This document shows positions 1 through 8,800 of a stretch of 64,000 nt of DNA, one piece after another. Source of the stretch: Neobacillus sp. DY30. GTDB taxonomy: Bacteria; Bacillota; Bacilli; Bacillales; Cytobacillaceae. Made by a program: the position numbers and the translations under genes. Location: NCBI RefSeq assembly GCF_030123065.1, contig NZ_CP126093.1, forward strand, positions 3,042,001-3,106,000, read 5' to 3'. How positions within the stretch are numbered: the stretch's first letter is position 1; each line of letters begins with the position of its first letter. Under the pieces are notes generated by a model, which saw only the letters and a list, made by a program, of their open reading frames with translations, had not been told where the DNA came from and searched no databases.

Positions 1-552
1 ATCGTGGAAATTTTCACAGGCCTTTTTTCCAACGTATTAGGTGGTTGGGGCTTCCACCCAATCATGGCGGATAAAGCAGATCAATTCCGCGCATTAGAAA
101 CCGCTGGGTATATTGGTATCATGCTTGCTGGTGCCTTTCCAATGGTTTACTTATTGCAAAAGTATGCGGGGGGCCCTCTAGAAGCTCTTGGTCGTAGGCT
201 AGGGTTAAGTAAAGAAGGCAGCGCCGGATTGGTTGCAACGATTGCCAATATCCTTGCGATGTTTAAATTGGTTAAAACGATGCCGCCGAAGGATAAAGTG
301 ATCAATATTTCTTTTGCCGTCTGTGCAGCGTTTTTATTAGGGGACCATTTATCCTTTACTGCAAACTTTCAACCGACTTTAATCCTGCCAATCATGATTG
401 GAAAAATTTCTGCTGGGGTCATCGGTATCGGTCTTGCTTATTGGTTGTCAGTACCTAAAGCACTTGAGCTAGAGAAAAAGGACCGTGAAGCTGGTATCAT
501 TGGTAAGGATGAGTATTTACCAGCACTTGAAAATGAAAAGAAAGTAGTGTAA
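1..552 (+). CDS. eutH: Ethanolamine permease EutH, C-terminal part
   Basis: This is the 3' part of a gene that enters from the left edge; the reading frame is open from base 1. The product is hydrophobic with several predicted membrane segments (near the motifs GIMLAGAFPMVYLLQ and ISFAVCAAFLLGDHLSF) and ends in a charged cytoplasmic tail. EutH proteins are inner-membrane carriers that bring ethanolamine into the cell. Its stop codon overlaps the eutS start (TAATG), so the two are translationally coupled. The identity rests on the residue pattern plus the immediately following eutS-eutP-eutA genes. The N-terminal half lies outside the window. Confidence 0.9.
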   Translation: MVEIFTGLFSNVLGGWGFHPIMADKADQFRALETAGYIGIMLAGAFPMVYLLQKYAGGPLEALGRRLGLSKEGSAGLVATIANILAMFKLVKTMPPKDKVINISFAVCAAFLLGDHLSFTANFQPTLILPIMIGKISAGVIGIGLAYWLSVPKALELEKKDREAGIIGKDEYLPALENEKKVV

Positions 553-899
553 TGGAAATGAGTGAAGAGAAAAAACGATTTATACAGGAATTTGTACCAG
601 GAAAACAGGTGACATTGAGTCATGTAATTGCCAACCCTGATCCGGATATGTTTGATAAACTAGGAATTGCGCAGGGGGGAGCAATGGGAATCTTAACGTT
701 GACGCCTAGTGAGACGGTTATTATCGCTGGGGATTTAGCAACGAAAGCGGCCGACGTGCAAATTGGCTTTTTAGACCGTTTCACAGGCAGTCTGGTCATT
801 GTTGGCAGCGTTTCCTCGGTACAAATGGCAATGGAAGAAATTAACCGGTTTCTATCTGATGTTTTACGTTACACACCTGCAGAAATTACTAAATCATAA
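552..899 (+). CDS. eutS: Microcompartment shell protein EutS
   Basis: This 115-residue protein has the single BMC fold of EutS/PduU shell proteins, which form a bent hexamer in the microcompartment facet. Recognisable parts are the N-terminal EFVPGKQVTLSHVIANP strand and the TPSETVIIAGDLATKAADVQIGFLDRFTGS core. The start overlaps the eutH stop; a second ATG two codons later is also possible. The length is normal for the family. It sits between the transporter and the EutP GTPase-like gene, an order seen in Firmicute eut clusters. Confidence 0.93.
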   Translation: MEMSEEKKRFIQEFVPGKQVTLSHVIANPDPDMFDKLGIAQGGAMGILTLTPSETVIIAGDLATKAADVQIGFLDRFTGSLVIVGSVSSVQMAMEEINRFLSDVLRYTPAEITKS

Positions 900-913
900 T
901 GGGGGTAAGGGCG

Positions 914-1414
914 ATGACGAAGAAAAATCGGGCGATGCTGATTGGCTCCATTGGTGCTGGGAAATCAACCTTAACGAATGCTCTCCTTGGAAGTAAAGTT
1001 CCGGCGGTTAAGACCCAAGCACTTGTCTATCTTGACTGGCTTGTCGATACACCAGGTGAGTATACGGAAAATCCGTTTTTCTACAAAAATATTATGGCAA
1101 CGGCACTGGAAGTTACTCACGTTTTATACATGCAGGATGCGACAAAGCTAAAAACAATCTTTCCTCCAGGATTTAGTACAGGTATTTCGAAGTTACCAAT
1201 CGGGGTTGTAACGAAATGTGATTCAGAAAAGGCAGATATCAAGGAAGCGGTTCGTCAATTAAAAAGGGTGATACCAAGTGGACCGATTGTCAAGTCATCG
1301 GCATTTACTGGACAAGGAATGCAAGAAATAAAAGATCTAGTGAAATGTAACACTATGGAGGAAATGAAGAATTACACAAAGACCATCCCTGAAGAAATAG
1401 CTATTTTTTTATGA
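914..1414 (+). CDS. eutP: EutP, P-loop protein of ethanolamine utilisation
   Basis: This is a small Ras-like P-loop protein (about 166 residues). The Walker A motif GSIGAGKST is near the N terminus, DTPGEY (switch II) near residue 50 and TKCD (base recognition) near residue 105. EutP/PduV proteins are GTPase-like, and acetate-kinase activity has been reported for some; their exact role is unsettled. I start at the ATG at 914, because GGGGGTAAGG lies just upstream; the ATG at 899 overlapping the eutS stop lacks a ribosome-binding site. A strong intrinsic terminator follows it. Confidence 0.9.
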   Translation: MTKKNRAMLIGSIGAGKSTLTNALLGSKVPAVKTQALVYLDWLVDTPGEYTENPFFYKNIMATALEVTHVLYMQDATKLKTIFPPGFSTGISKLPIGVVTKCDSEKADIKEAVRQLKRVIPSGPIVKSSAFTGQGMQEIKDLVKCNTMEEMKNYTKTIPEEIAIFL

Positions 1415-1472
1415 AACCCTTTACAAAAAAGGATTACTAGACTAAAATACTAATATAACAAGTGAATATAGT

Positions 1473-1486
1473 AGGCAAAGGCGCCT
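1473..1486 (+). promoter_or_regulatory. Possible ANTAR (EutV) antiterminator hexaloop
   Basis: A four-pair stem (AGGC with GCCT) closes a six-base loop AAAGGC, which has A at loop position 1 and G at position 4. These are the identities known for ANTAR-binding hexaloops in Firmicute eut leaders. Its 3' half overlaps the left arm of the downstream terminator, so the two folds exclude each other. A second, weaker hairpin just upstream (about 1449-1472) has a larger loop and fits the two-hairpin rule poorly. EutV itself is not in the window. Confidence 0.4.
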
Positions 1487-1533
1487 TATACAATCTGTCA
1501 TTTTTCCGATGGATTGTATAGGGCGCCTTTTTG
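1479..1533 (+). terminator. Intrinsic terminator / attenuator in front of eutA
   Basis: A 17-pair stem (1479-1495 with 1512-1528, one G.U pair) with a 16-base loop is followed by a run of T. It lies inside the operon between eutP and eutA, so it can only make sense if read-through is controlled. Such internal terminators in Firmicute eut operons are opened by the ANTAR regulator EutV. Confidence 0.85.
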
Positions 1534-1549
1534 GTTTTTAAAAGATGAG

Positions 1550-3004
1550 GTGATCTCCATTAAACGATACGAGCCTCAACATGAGGAAATTCTTAGCGCG
1601 GGTATTGATATTGGGACTAGTACGACAAAGCTTGTAATTAGCAAGTTTTCGCTCATGAATGTGGCAGGCGGGATGCATATGCCGCGAATTGAGATTATTA
1701 ACAAGGAAGTATTATATCGCAGCCCAATCTATCGGACACCATTATTGTATTCGACGTCCATTAATAGTAGTGAGGTAGAATCTTTGGTTCAGAGAGAATA
1801 TTTAAAGGCTGGGATAAAGCCAAAGACAATAAAAACAGGAGCTGTCATTATCACTGGTGAGACAGCAACAAAACAAAATGCCCAGGAAATGGTCCATCAT
1901 TTGTCCAATCATGCAGGAGACTTTCTCGTCGCGACTGCCGGACCCGATCTTGAGGGTATTATAGCGGCTAAAGGTTCGGGTGCCTTTGAATATTCAAAGA
2001 AGTCAGGGAAGGTGATTGCCAATATCGATATTGGCGGGGGAACCGCCAATGTTGCTGTTTATAAATCAGGAAAACTACTCGGGACCTGTACCTTGCATAT
2101 TGGCGGAAGGCTGATAGAATTCGCGGGTTCAAAGATTACTAGTATCTCGCCGCCGGTAAGGGAATTGTTTCAACAGTGGCGGGTACAAGTGAAAGAAGGC
2201 AATCAGCGAAAAGATTCAATCATAAAAGGCCTGACTGAATATATGTCAGCTGTTATTGCAAGGATGTTAAATAGGCAACTGCTCAAAACGGATAAACCGT
2301 TACTTTTAGGTCACGCACCGAATTGGCGGGAAAATATTGATGAAATTATGTTTTCTGGCGGAGTTAGTGAATGCCTTTATAGATATGAAAATGGTTCCCC
2401 TGTAACCGCGCAATATGATGATATCGGGGAAATTCTTGCGGCATCTCTTAGGGAAAGCAAGGAATTGTCTCAGTGGACATGGGTCAAACCAGATGAAACC
2501 GTACGTGCTACCGTACTTGGAGCAGGCACACAAACAACGGAAATCAGCGGGGCAACCATACAAGTGGATAGCAGTCAATTACCTCTACGCAATTTACCTG
2601 TTTATCAGGTTCCTTTTGGTCATGATTTGCAGGAGGGCTTAAAGAAACTCCCTGCAGCCGTACAACACGCCGTAGACGTATATGACTCACAGCGGGAAGG
2701 ACAAAACTTTGCCTTGTTTTTAACCGAAATCCCGTATTTAGGTTTTCGTGATATTCAACAATTAGCCGCAGCAATCTTGGAATCTGTGAAAGTAAAACCG
2801 AATGGCGAACAGCCGTTAGTGATTGTTTTGGAGAGCGATCATGCAAAGGTTCTTGGTCAAACCATTAAAGTCCAAAATCCGAAGCAAAACATTATCTGCA
2901 TCGATCAAATTCGGGTGGAAAATGGAGATTATATCGATATTGGACACCTGCTGCAAACAAGTGTGGTGCCAGTTGTTATTAAAACATTAACGTTTCATCA
3001 TTAG
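1550..3004 (+). CDS. eutA: EutA, reactivase of ethanolamine ammonia-lyase
   Basis: EutA is an actin/Hsp70-fold ATPase that replaces damaged cobalamin in ethanolamine ammonia-lyase. The phosphate-binding signatures GIDIGTSTTKLVIS (N-terminal lobe) and IDIGGGTANVAVYK (second lobe) are clear, and the length of about 485 residues is normal. The upstream part of the frame overlaps the terminator, so translation must begin after about 1541. In-frame candidates are GTG 1550 and the rare ATT 1559. The latter lies at ideal distance from GAGGTGAT, so the start is uncertain. eutB follows after 17 bases. Confidence 0.92.
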   Translation: MISIKRYEPQHEEILSAGIDIGTSTTKLVISKFSLMNVAGGMHMPRIEIINKEVLYRSPIYRTPLLYSTSINSSEVESLVQREYLKAGIKPKTIKTGAVIITGETATKQNAQEMVHHLSNHAGDFLVATAGPDLEGIIAAKGSGAFEYSKKSGKVIANIDIGGGTANVAVYKSGKLLGTCTLHIGGRLIEFAGSKITSISPPVRELFQQWRVQVKEGNQRKDSIIKGLTEYMSAVIARMLNRQLLKTDKPLLLGHAPNWRENIDEIMFSGGVSECLYRYENGSPVTAQYDDIGEILAASLRESKELSQWTWVKPDETVRATVLGAGTQTTEISGATIQVDSSQLPLRNLPVYQVPFGHDLQEGLKKLPAAVQHAVDVYDSQREGQNFALFLTEIPYLGFRDIQQLAAAILESVKVKPNGEQPLVIVLESDHAKVLGQTIKVQNPKQNIICIDQIRVENGDYIDIGHLLQTSVVPVVIKTLTFHH

Positions 3005-3021
3005 GAAAGGAGGATTTTTCC

Positions 3022-4386
3022 TTGAAGCTGCAAACGAATTACTTAGGAACCGTTTATCAATTTGCTTCCTTAAAGGATCTATTTGCGAAAGCAAACGAAG
3101 AAAAATCTGGAGACCGTTTAGCGGGTTTAGCAGCTGAAACCGTACAAGAACGGATTGCTGCTAAATTAGTGCTTAGTCATTTAACGCTTTCGGATATACG
3201 TGAAAACCCATTACTTTCTCCCGAAGAGGATGAAGTATCACGGATTATTGAAGGTCAAATCAACGAACCTGTCTATCAATCTATCAAAAATTGGTCCGTA
3301 GCCGAGCTGCGTGAATATATTTTGAACGATTTGACAACAGGTGAGGAACTAAAAAGACTTAGCCGTGGACTAAGCAGTGAAATAATCGCGGCAGTGGCTA
3401 AACTGATGTCAAACCTTGACCTCATTCACGCTGCAAGTAAAATCGAAATTTTAACAAAATGTAATATTACCATTGGTTATAAAGGAACACTCGCCTCACG
3501 TTTACAGCCTAACCACCCGACGGACAATGTCGAAGGAATGATCGCTTCCCTAAAGGAGGGATTGTCGTATGGTATCGGTGATGCAGTGATTGGAATTAAC
3601 CCAGTCGACGATTCAGTTGAAAGTGTTAAGCGTTTGCTCCATGCCACCCATAATTTTATAAAGGAGTGGGAAATTCCTACTCAAAACTGTGTCCTTGCCC
3701 ACGTTACCACACAAATGAGGGCTATTGAGCAAGGGGCGCCAGCAGACATGATTTTCCAAAGTATTGCTGGAACAGAAGCAGCGAATCATTCGTTTGGTAT
3801 TTCGGCCACTTTACTAGAGGAAGCCAATCATATGGCAAAGACCTTAGGGACAGGAACTGGGCCACAGGGTTTGTATTTTGAGACAGGCCAAGGTTCCGAG
3901 TTATCAGCAGAAGCTCATTATGGGATTGATCAAATGACATTGGAATCAAGAAATTACGGCTTTGCCCGCTATTATGATCCATACATCGTTAATACCGTTG
4001 TTGGATTTATTGGACCTGAGTACTTGTATAACAGCAAGCAGGTTATTCGGGCTGGCTTAGAGGATCATTTCATGGGGAAAATGCATGGTATTCCGATGGG
4101 TGTTGATATTTGTTATACGAACCATATTAAAGCAGACCAAAACGACATTGAAGATTTGGGTGTACTACTAACGGCTGCTGGTGTTAATTTCATCATCGCA
4201 ACGCCAATGGGTGATGACTGCATGTTAAATTACCAATCGATGAGCTATCATGATGTCGCTACCTTAAGACAAACATTGAATAAGCGTCCATCACCAATTT
4301 TTAGTGAATGGCTCGAGAAAATGGGAATCCTTGAAAATGGCAAACTGAGTAAGATTGCTGGGGATCCAACCATTTTTTCCCGATAG
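3022..4386 (+). CDS. eutB: Ethanolamine ammonia-lyase large subunit EutB
   Basis: This 454-residue TIM-barrel subunit forms, with EutC, the adenosylcobalamin-dependent lyase that splits ethanolamine into acetaldehyde and ammonia in the microcompartment lumen. The sequence is of full family length with typical blocks such as GYKGTLASRLQPNHPTDN, QSIAGTEAANHSFGI and MDICYTNH-like GVDICYTNHIKADQND. The start is TTG with an excellent AAAGGAGG site eight bases upstream. It stands between eutA and eutC as expected. Confidence 0.97.
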   Translation: MKLQTNYLGTVYQFASLKDLFAKANEEKSGDRLAGLAAETVQERIAAKLVLSHLTLSDIRENPLLSPEEDEVSRIIEGQINEPVYQSIKNWSVAELREYILNDLTTGEELKRLSRGLSSEIIAAVAKLMSNLDLIHAASKIEILTKCNITIGYKGTLASRLQPNHPTDNVEGMIASLKEGLSYGIGDAVIGINPVDDSVESVKRLLHATHNFIKEWEIPTQNCVLAHVTTQMRAIEQGAPADMIFQSIAGTEAANHSFGISATLLEEANHMAKTLGTGTGPQGLYFETGQGSELSAEAHYGIDQMTLESRNYGFARYYDPYIVNTVVGFIGPEYLYNSKQVIRAGLEDHFMGKMHGIPMGVDICYTNHIKADQNDIEDLGVLLTAAGVNFIIATPMGDDCMLNYQSMSYHDVATLRQTLNKRPSPIFSEWLEKMGILENGKLSKIAGDPTIFSR

Positions 4387-4398
4387 GAGTTGAAGAAG

Positions 4399-5403
4399 AT
4401 GAATCCTGAGCTTATAGAAAAAGTAACAAAGCTAATTGTTGAAAAATTACAATCTGGAAATGAATCTGAAACACACGTGACAGGAAGCGACGTACCTAGT
4501 TCGGTCGTTAAATTTTGGGATCATACGTCAAATGGAAATCCCAAAAATACGAATCATTCACCAATAACTGAATCTAACGTGAAAGAAAAGGATACCGCGG
4601 GACTGATACATTTTGGTGATTATCGGACAGCCAATTCAAAGCATGACTTCACTGAAAGTGTTGTGCTGACTTCTTCACAAATTGAAAATCCAGCTAATCC
4701 TGAAGAGCTGCAAGAGCTTATTGCGAAAACACCGTCACGGATTGGGGTCGGGAGAGCGGGTCTGCGTCCGAAAACCGACACATGGTTAAAATTCCGTTTT
4801 GACCATGCGGCTGCAGTAGACGCAGTATATGGAGATGTAAAGGAAGAACTTTTAAATCGTCTTGGTCTCTTTAAAGTAAGCACGAGGGTGAGCGATAAAG
4901 AAGTATACATTAGGCGCCCAGATTATGGACGAAAGCTGTCAGATGAGACAAAGCAATTAATCAGTGAAAAGTGCCGTAAAGAACCAACTGTACAAATTAT
5001 TATTTCCGATGGGCTGAGCTCCAGTGCGATCGAAGAGAATGCAGAGGATGTCTATTTATCTCTCCAGCAATCACTGCAAAGCCTAGGTATCGATGTCGGA
5101 ACGCCATTTTATATTGAAAAAGGCCGTGTTGCCGTCATGGATGATGTCGGTGAATTGCTTCAGCCGAAGGTAGTAGTTTTGTTAATTGGTGAACGACCGG
5201 GTCTTGTTAGTGCTGAATCCCTTAGTGCCTATTTATGCTATATGCCAAGAAGAGGGACGATTGAAGCAGACCGAATGGTCATTTCGAATATCCATAAAGG
5301 CGGGATTCCTCCTGTTGAGGCTGGTGCGTATATTGGGACTGTCATTCAAAAAATATTAAAATATAAAGCTAGCGGAGTTTCGCTTGTTCAAAAGGAAAGC
5401 TAG
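4399..5403 (+). CDS. eutC: Ethanolamine ammonia-lyase small subunit EutC
   Basis: This is the small subunit of the lyase and contributes to cobalamin binding. The C-terminal 230 residues carry the family core (IGVGRAGLRPKTDTWLKFRFDHAAAVDAVYGDV, QIIISDGLSSSAIEENAEDV, IGERPGLVSAESLSAYLCYMPRRGT). A variable, Asn/Ser-rich linker of about 80 residues separates it from an N-terminal amphipathic helix (MNPELIEKVTKLIVEKLQ) of the kind that targets cargo into microcompartments. I choose ATG 4399, nine bases after GGAG, over the TTG at 4390 that lies too close to it. Confidence 0.95.
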   Translation: MNPELIEKVTKLIVEKLQSGNESETHVTGSDVPSSVVKFWDHTSNGNPKNTNHSPITESNVKEKDTAGLIHFGDYRTANSKHDFTESVVLTSSQIENPANPEELQELIAKTPSRIGVGRAGLRPKTDTWLKFRFDHAAAVDAVYGDVKEELLNRLGLFKVSTRVSDKEVYIRRPDYGRKLSDETKQLISEKCRKEPTVQIIISDGLSSSAIEENAEDVYLSLQQSLQSLGIDVGTPFYIEKGRVAVMDDVGELLQPKVVVLLIGERPGLVSAESLSAYLCYMPRRGTIEADRMVISNIHKGGIPPVEAGAYIGTVIQKILKYKASGVSLVQKES

Positions 5404-5415
5404 GGGGTAATAAGT

Positions 5416-6069
5416 TTGGCTTTAGAACGTATTTACGCTGATATATTAGCAGTTCGCGTGATTCCAAATGTTGACCCTGATTTGGCAAAACAGTTTAACC
5501 TAAAGCCGTATCATCGAAGTCTGGCCATCTTTACCTCAACCGTTGATGATATTGGCTACACAGCCCTTGATGAAGCAACGAAACGGTCAGATGTTGAAGT
5601 GGTGTATGCGAAGTCCTTTTACTCTGGTTCAGGAAACGCCTCCGGTCCATTATCGGGAGAAATGATTGGAATTATTGCTGGACCATCACCAGATGAAGTT
5701 CAAAGCGGGATGGATGCTGTTCAACAAACAGCTGAATCAGCTGCCTATTTCGAAGCACTAAATAATGAAAAAACACATGCATTATATGCGCATGTCGTTT
5801 CAAGCACTGGTTCCTATTTATCTTCTGAGGCAGGAATTAGAATAGGCGAACCATTGGCATATTTAATAGCTCCTCCATTAGAAGCTGTATATGGCTTAGA
5901 TGCGGCTTTAAAAGCCGCAGATGTAAAATTAGTCAAATTTTTCGGTCCGCCATCTGAAACCAACTTTGGCGGTGGTCTTTTGACAGGAAGTCAATCTGCG
6001 TGCCAAGCGGCAGCAGATGCATTCCGGGAGGCGATCCTAGATATCGCTGATAAACCAATTAAATATTGA
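5416..6069 (+). CDS. eutL: Microcompartment shell protein EutL
   Basis: EutL is a tandem double-BMC trimeric shell protein thought to gate a central pore. At 217 residues the length is exactly that of the family, and the ends (VIPNVDPDLAKQFNLKP near the start, GPPSETNFGGGLLTGSQSACQAA near the end) are typical. Translation starts at TTG with AGGGGG eight bases upstream. It directly follows eutC. Confidence 0.95.
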   Translation: MALERIYADILAVRVIPNVDPDLAKQFNLKPYHRSLAIFTSTVDDIGYTALDEATKRSDVEVVYAKSFYSGSGNASGPLSGEMIGIIAGPSPDEVQSGMDAVQQTAESAAYFEALNNEKTHALYAHVVSSTGSYLSSEAGIRIGEPLAYLIAPPLEAVYGLDAALKAADVKLVKFFGPPSETNFGGGLLTGSQSACQAAADAFREAILDIADKPIKY

Positions 6070-6092
6070 TTCACTGAATGAGGGAGTGTGTA

Positions 6093-7613
6093 ATGGTGCA
6101 ATTTGATCAGGATCTCCAATCCATCCAAGAAATGCGTGACGCTGTCAAGCTCGCAAAGGAGGCGCAATTGAAATACTTGACCTACACACAGGAACAAGTA
6201 GATGAAATTGTTAAGCGCGCCGCACATGCGGCATATGCTAAATCTCTTGAACTTGCCAAAATGGCAGTAGAAGAAACAGGCATGGGTATTGTGGAGCATA
6301 AAAAAATAAAAAATGACGTCGGTTCCATGGCTGTTTATGAATCCATTATGAATGAAAAGACAGTTGGGATTATTCATGAGGATCGTGTTAATAAGGTAAC
6401 CGAGGTTGCCTATCCCTATGGAGTGGTTGCGGGGATCATCCCAACAACAAACCCAACATCAACAGCTATTTTTAAAACATTAATTTCTTTAAAAACAAGA
6501 AATGCCATCGTCGTCAGCCCGCATCCACGCGCTGCCAAATGTACGATAGAAGCACTAAAAATCTGTGAACAGGCTGCGATTGAAGCGGGCGCGCCGGAAG
6601 GTCTCATCGGCTGGATTTCCAAGCCGTCGATGGCTGCAACAAACGAATTAATGAAGCACCGTGATGTGAATCTTATTTTAGCAACCGGCGGAGGCGCCTT
6701 AGTCCGTGCAGCCTATAGCTCTGGTAAACCGGCATTTGGTGTAGGACCGGGGAATGTCCCTTGCTATATAGAAAAAAGTGCCAATATTGCTAAGTCAGTA
6801 TCGATGATTATTGATAGTAAATCATTTGATAATGGGACAATTTGTGCAACAGAGCAATCACTTGTTGTCGATCGTAATATCTTACAAGTTACCATCCGGG
6901 AACTAAAGAATAACGGGGCGTACATTTTAAATGCTGAAGAGAAGAAAATCCTTGAAAAAGTTATCTCTCCTGCACCTGGTAAATTAAACCCGGATATTGT
7001 GGGCCAAAGTGCCCTTAAGATTGCGGCAATGGCAGGAATTACTGTTCCATCCGATACGAGGGTATTAATCGCAGAGGAATCAAGAGTAGGGAAAGAGGTT
7101 CCATTTTCGATTGAAAAACTCTCGCCAATCTTTGCTTTATATACAGCGGATAGTTATGAGGAGGCAAAGGATTACTGTCTAAAGCTTCTCAATCTTGGTG
7201 GAAGAGGACATAGTCTGTCGCTTCATACGAATGATGAAAAAGTTGCAAAAGACTTTGCGCTTGAAATGCCTGTATCAAGACTCATGGTCAATACCCTTTC
7301 GTCGATTGGAGCAGTTGGAGCAACAACAGGATTAAAGCCATCGCTGACACTGGGCTGTGGTTCATTTGGAGGAAATATAACATCAGATAATGTGACAGCC
7401 CGTCATCTCATCAATACTAAGAGAATGGCCTATGGAATTAGAGAGGCCTCAATCCCGAAACCATCACTTGAAAATAGTCAAACAAATGATGCGAAAGACG
7501 TTGAGTTTATCGTTGACCAAGTATTAAAACAAGTTAATCCTAAAGGCGAAGTTGACGCAAATGTAATCGCACAAATGGTAAATCAAGTTATTAAACAATA
7601 TCAAACTAACTAA
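6093..7613 (+). CDS. eutE: CoA-acylating acetaldehyde dehydrogenase EutE
   Basis: EutE oxidises acetaldehyde to acetyl-CoA with NAD+ inside the microcompartment. The aldehyde-dehydrogenase fold is evident: the nucleotide-site region GIIPTTNPTSTAIFK, the glycine-rich ILATGGGALVRAAYSSGKPAFGVGPGN, and the catalytic cysteine in FDNGTICATEQS (about residue 251). Behind the catalytic domain are two tandem amphipathic segments (VEFIVDQVLKQV and VIAQMVNQVIKQY) that resemble encapsulation peptides. The start at 6093 is preceded by GAGGGAG; the ATG at 6078 is inside that site. Confidence 0.95.
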   Translation: MVQFDQDLQSIQEMRDAVKLAKEAQLKYLTYTQEQVDEIVKRAAHAAYAKSLELAKMAVEETGMGIVEHKKIKNDVGSMAVYESIMNEKTVGIIHEDRVNKVTEVAYPYGVVAGIIPTTNPTSTAIFKTLISLKTRNAIVVSPHPRAAKCTIEALKICEQAAIEAGAPEGLIGWISKPSMAATNELMKHRDVNLILATGGGALVRAAYSSGKPAFGVGPGNVPCYIEKSANIAKSVSMIIDSKSFDNGTICATEQSLVVDRNILQVTIRELKNNGAYILNAEEKKILEKVISPAPGKLNPDIVGQSALKIAAMAGITVPSDTRVLIAEESRVGKEVPFSIEKLSPIFALYTADSYEEAKDYCLKLLNLGGRGHSLSLHTNDEKVAKDFALEMPVSRLMVNTLSSIGAVGATTGLKPSLTLGCGSFGGNITSDNVTARHLINTKRMAYGIREASIPKPSLENSQTNDAKDVEFIVDQVLKQVNPKGEVDANVIAQMVNQVIKQYQTN

Positions 7614-7629
7614 TTAGGGGGAAAATAAA

Positions 7630-7923
7630 ATGAGTAGAGAATTAACAGCGTTAGGTATGATTGAAACTAAAGGATTAGTGGCATCTGTAGAAGCGGCAGA
7701 CGCAATGGTTAAGGCAGCAAATGTTCATTTAGTTGGGAAAGTTCATGTGGGCGGCGGGATTGTTACCGTTCTTGTCCGTGGTGATGTAGGTGCTGTTAAA
7801 GCTGCAACAGAAGCAGGTGCAGCAGCAGCAACACGTGTTGGTGAGCTTATGTCTGTTCACGTAATCCCACGCCCACACAATGAATTAGAAAGCATTTTAC
7901 CAAAATTAGAGGTTCAACTATAA
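7630..7923 (+). CDS. eutM: Hexameric shell protein EutM
   Basis: This 97-residue single BMC-domain protein is the main facet hexamer of the shell. The typical start ([26 protein letters not shown]) and the end ([16 protein letters not shown]) are present. The RBS AGGGGGA precedes the ATG. It is followed by 220 bases of structured non-coding sequence before pduL, the largest gap in the operon. Confidence 0.96.
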   Translation: MSRELTALGMIETKGLVASVEAADAMVKAANVHLVGKVHVGGGIVTVLVRGDVGAVKAATEAGAAAATRVGELMSVHVIPRPHNELESILPKLEVQL

Positions 7924-7949
7924 TTAAGGCTGTTTTCTAAAAGATTGTT

Positions 7950-7975
7950 GTTAAAATCTTAAAGCCGATTTTAAC
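7950..7975 (+). promoter_or_regulatory. Stem-loop downstream of eutM
   Basis: A perfect nine-pair stem (GTTAAAATC with GATTTTAAC) has an eight-base loop and no T-run after it. It is not a terminator in appearance; it may protect or process the shell-gene mRNA. This role is an inference. Confidence 0.4.
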
Positions 7976-8013
7976 GTGGAAATATCTATTTTGTACTTTA
8001 GAATTTAGTTTGC

Positions 8014-8110
8014 AGGCTCTTTTCTTATTAAATTTTGATTATTTCAGCGGATATTTTGCACAATCATTAATTTTTGTTCCAAAAAGTAACAAAGTTTAAG
8101 AAAAGAGCCT
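8014..8110 (+). repeat. 14-bp inverted repeat between eutM and pduL
   Basis: The arms 8014-8027 (aggctcttttctta) and 8097-8110 (taagaaaagagcct) are perfect complements separated by 69 bases. Those 69 bases also hold a six-pair hairpin (8073-8093). No T-tract follows the right arm. The layout suggests an RNA structure between the abundant shell gene and the downstream enzymes, or a protein-bound DNA site. Confidence 0.55.
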
Positions 8111-8143
8111 TAATAAAAGTTTAATAGGTTAGGAGCATGAAAC

Positions 8144-8800
8144 ATGGAACAACAGGCCATACAATCGATTGTGAATGAAGTAGTTTCGCGGTTAAAGGGA
8201 ATTTCCGTCAATCCTTTATCGATACCTATGGCTGTTTCTGCTCGGCATTGTCATTTAAGTAAAAGCGACTTGGAAGCCCTTTTTGGTGAGGGTTATGAAT
8301 TAACAAAAAAAGCGGATTTATCACAGCCAGGTCAATTCGCTGCGAATGAAACCATTACGATTGTAGGACCAAGAGGGAGCCTTGAAAAAGTGCGCATTCT
8401 TGGTCCTGCGCGTAATATGACCCAAGTGGAAGTGAGTCAAACAGATTCCGTTAAACTAGGTTTGAAGCCGCCGTTAAGAGAATCTGGAGATATCAAGGGT
8501 TCTGCTCCGATTACATTGGTTGGACCAAAGGGGAGTCTCTATAAAAAAGAGGGGCTGATCATTGCCCAGGCTCATATTCACATGACGCCGGAAGATGCCG
8601 ACCACTTTACTGTTGAGAATGGGGAATATGTTAAGGTGGAGGTTGATGGGGAACGCCCTGTCATACTTAGCAAGGTTTTAATTCGCGTTTCTCCAAGGTA
8701 CAAGCTTGAAATGCATGTCGATACAGATGAAGCCAATACCGGTTTTATTACCGGGAAAACAATGGGAAGACTCATAAAATACGAGGAAGGATCATTATGA
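8144..8800 (+). CDS. pduL: Phosphotransacylase PduL (EutD role)
   Basis: PduL-type phosphotransacylases convert acetyl-CoA and phosphate to acetyl phosphate and recycle CoA within the shell. The signatures VSARHCHLSKSDLEALFG (zinc ligands), LGPARNMTQVEVSQTD and IIAQAHIHMTPEDA are seen, and the length is typical of encapsulated PduL. The N terminus (QQAIQSIVNEVVSRLK) is an amphipathic helix like the encapsulation peptides of EutC and EutE here. The downstream gene overlaps its stop (ATGA). Confidence 0.93.
   Translation: MEQQAIQSIVNEVVSRLKGISVNPLSIPMAVSARHCHLSKSDLEALFGEGYELTKKADLSQPGQFAANETITIVGPRGSLEKVRILGPARNMTQVEVSQTDSVKLGLKPPLRESGDIKGSAPITLVGPKGSLYKKEGLIIAQAHIHMTPEDADHFTVENGEYVKVEVDGERPVILSKVLIRVSPRYKLEMHVDTDEANTGFITGKTMGRLIKYEEGSL

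Noticed and set aside
7924..8143. Cobalamin riboswitch in the eutM-pduL gap
   Set aside because: No B12-box-like sequence or multi-arm junction could be found; only simple hairpins are present.
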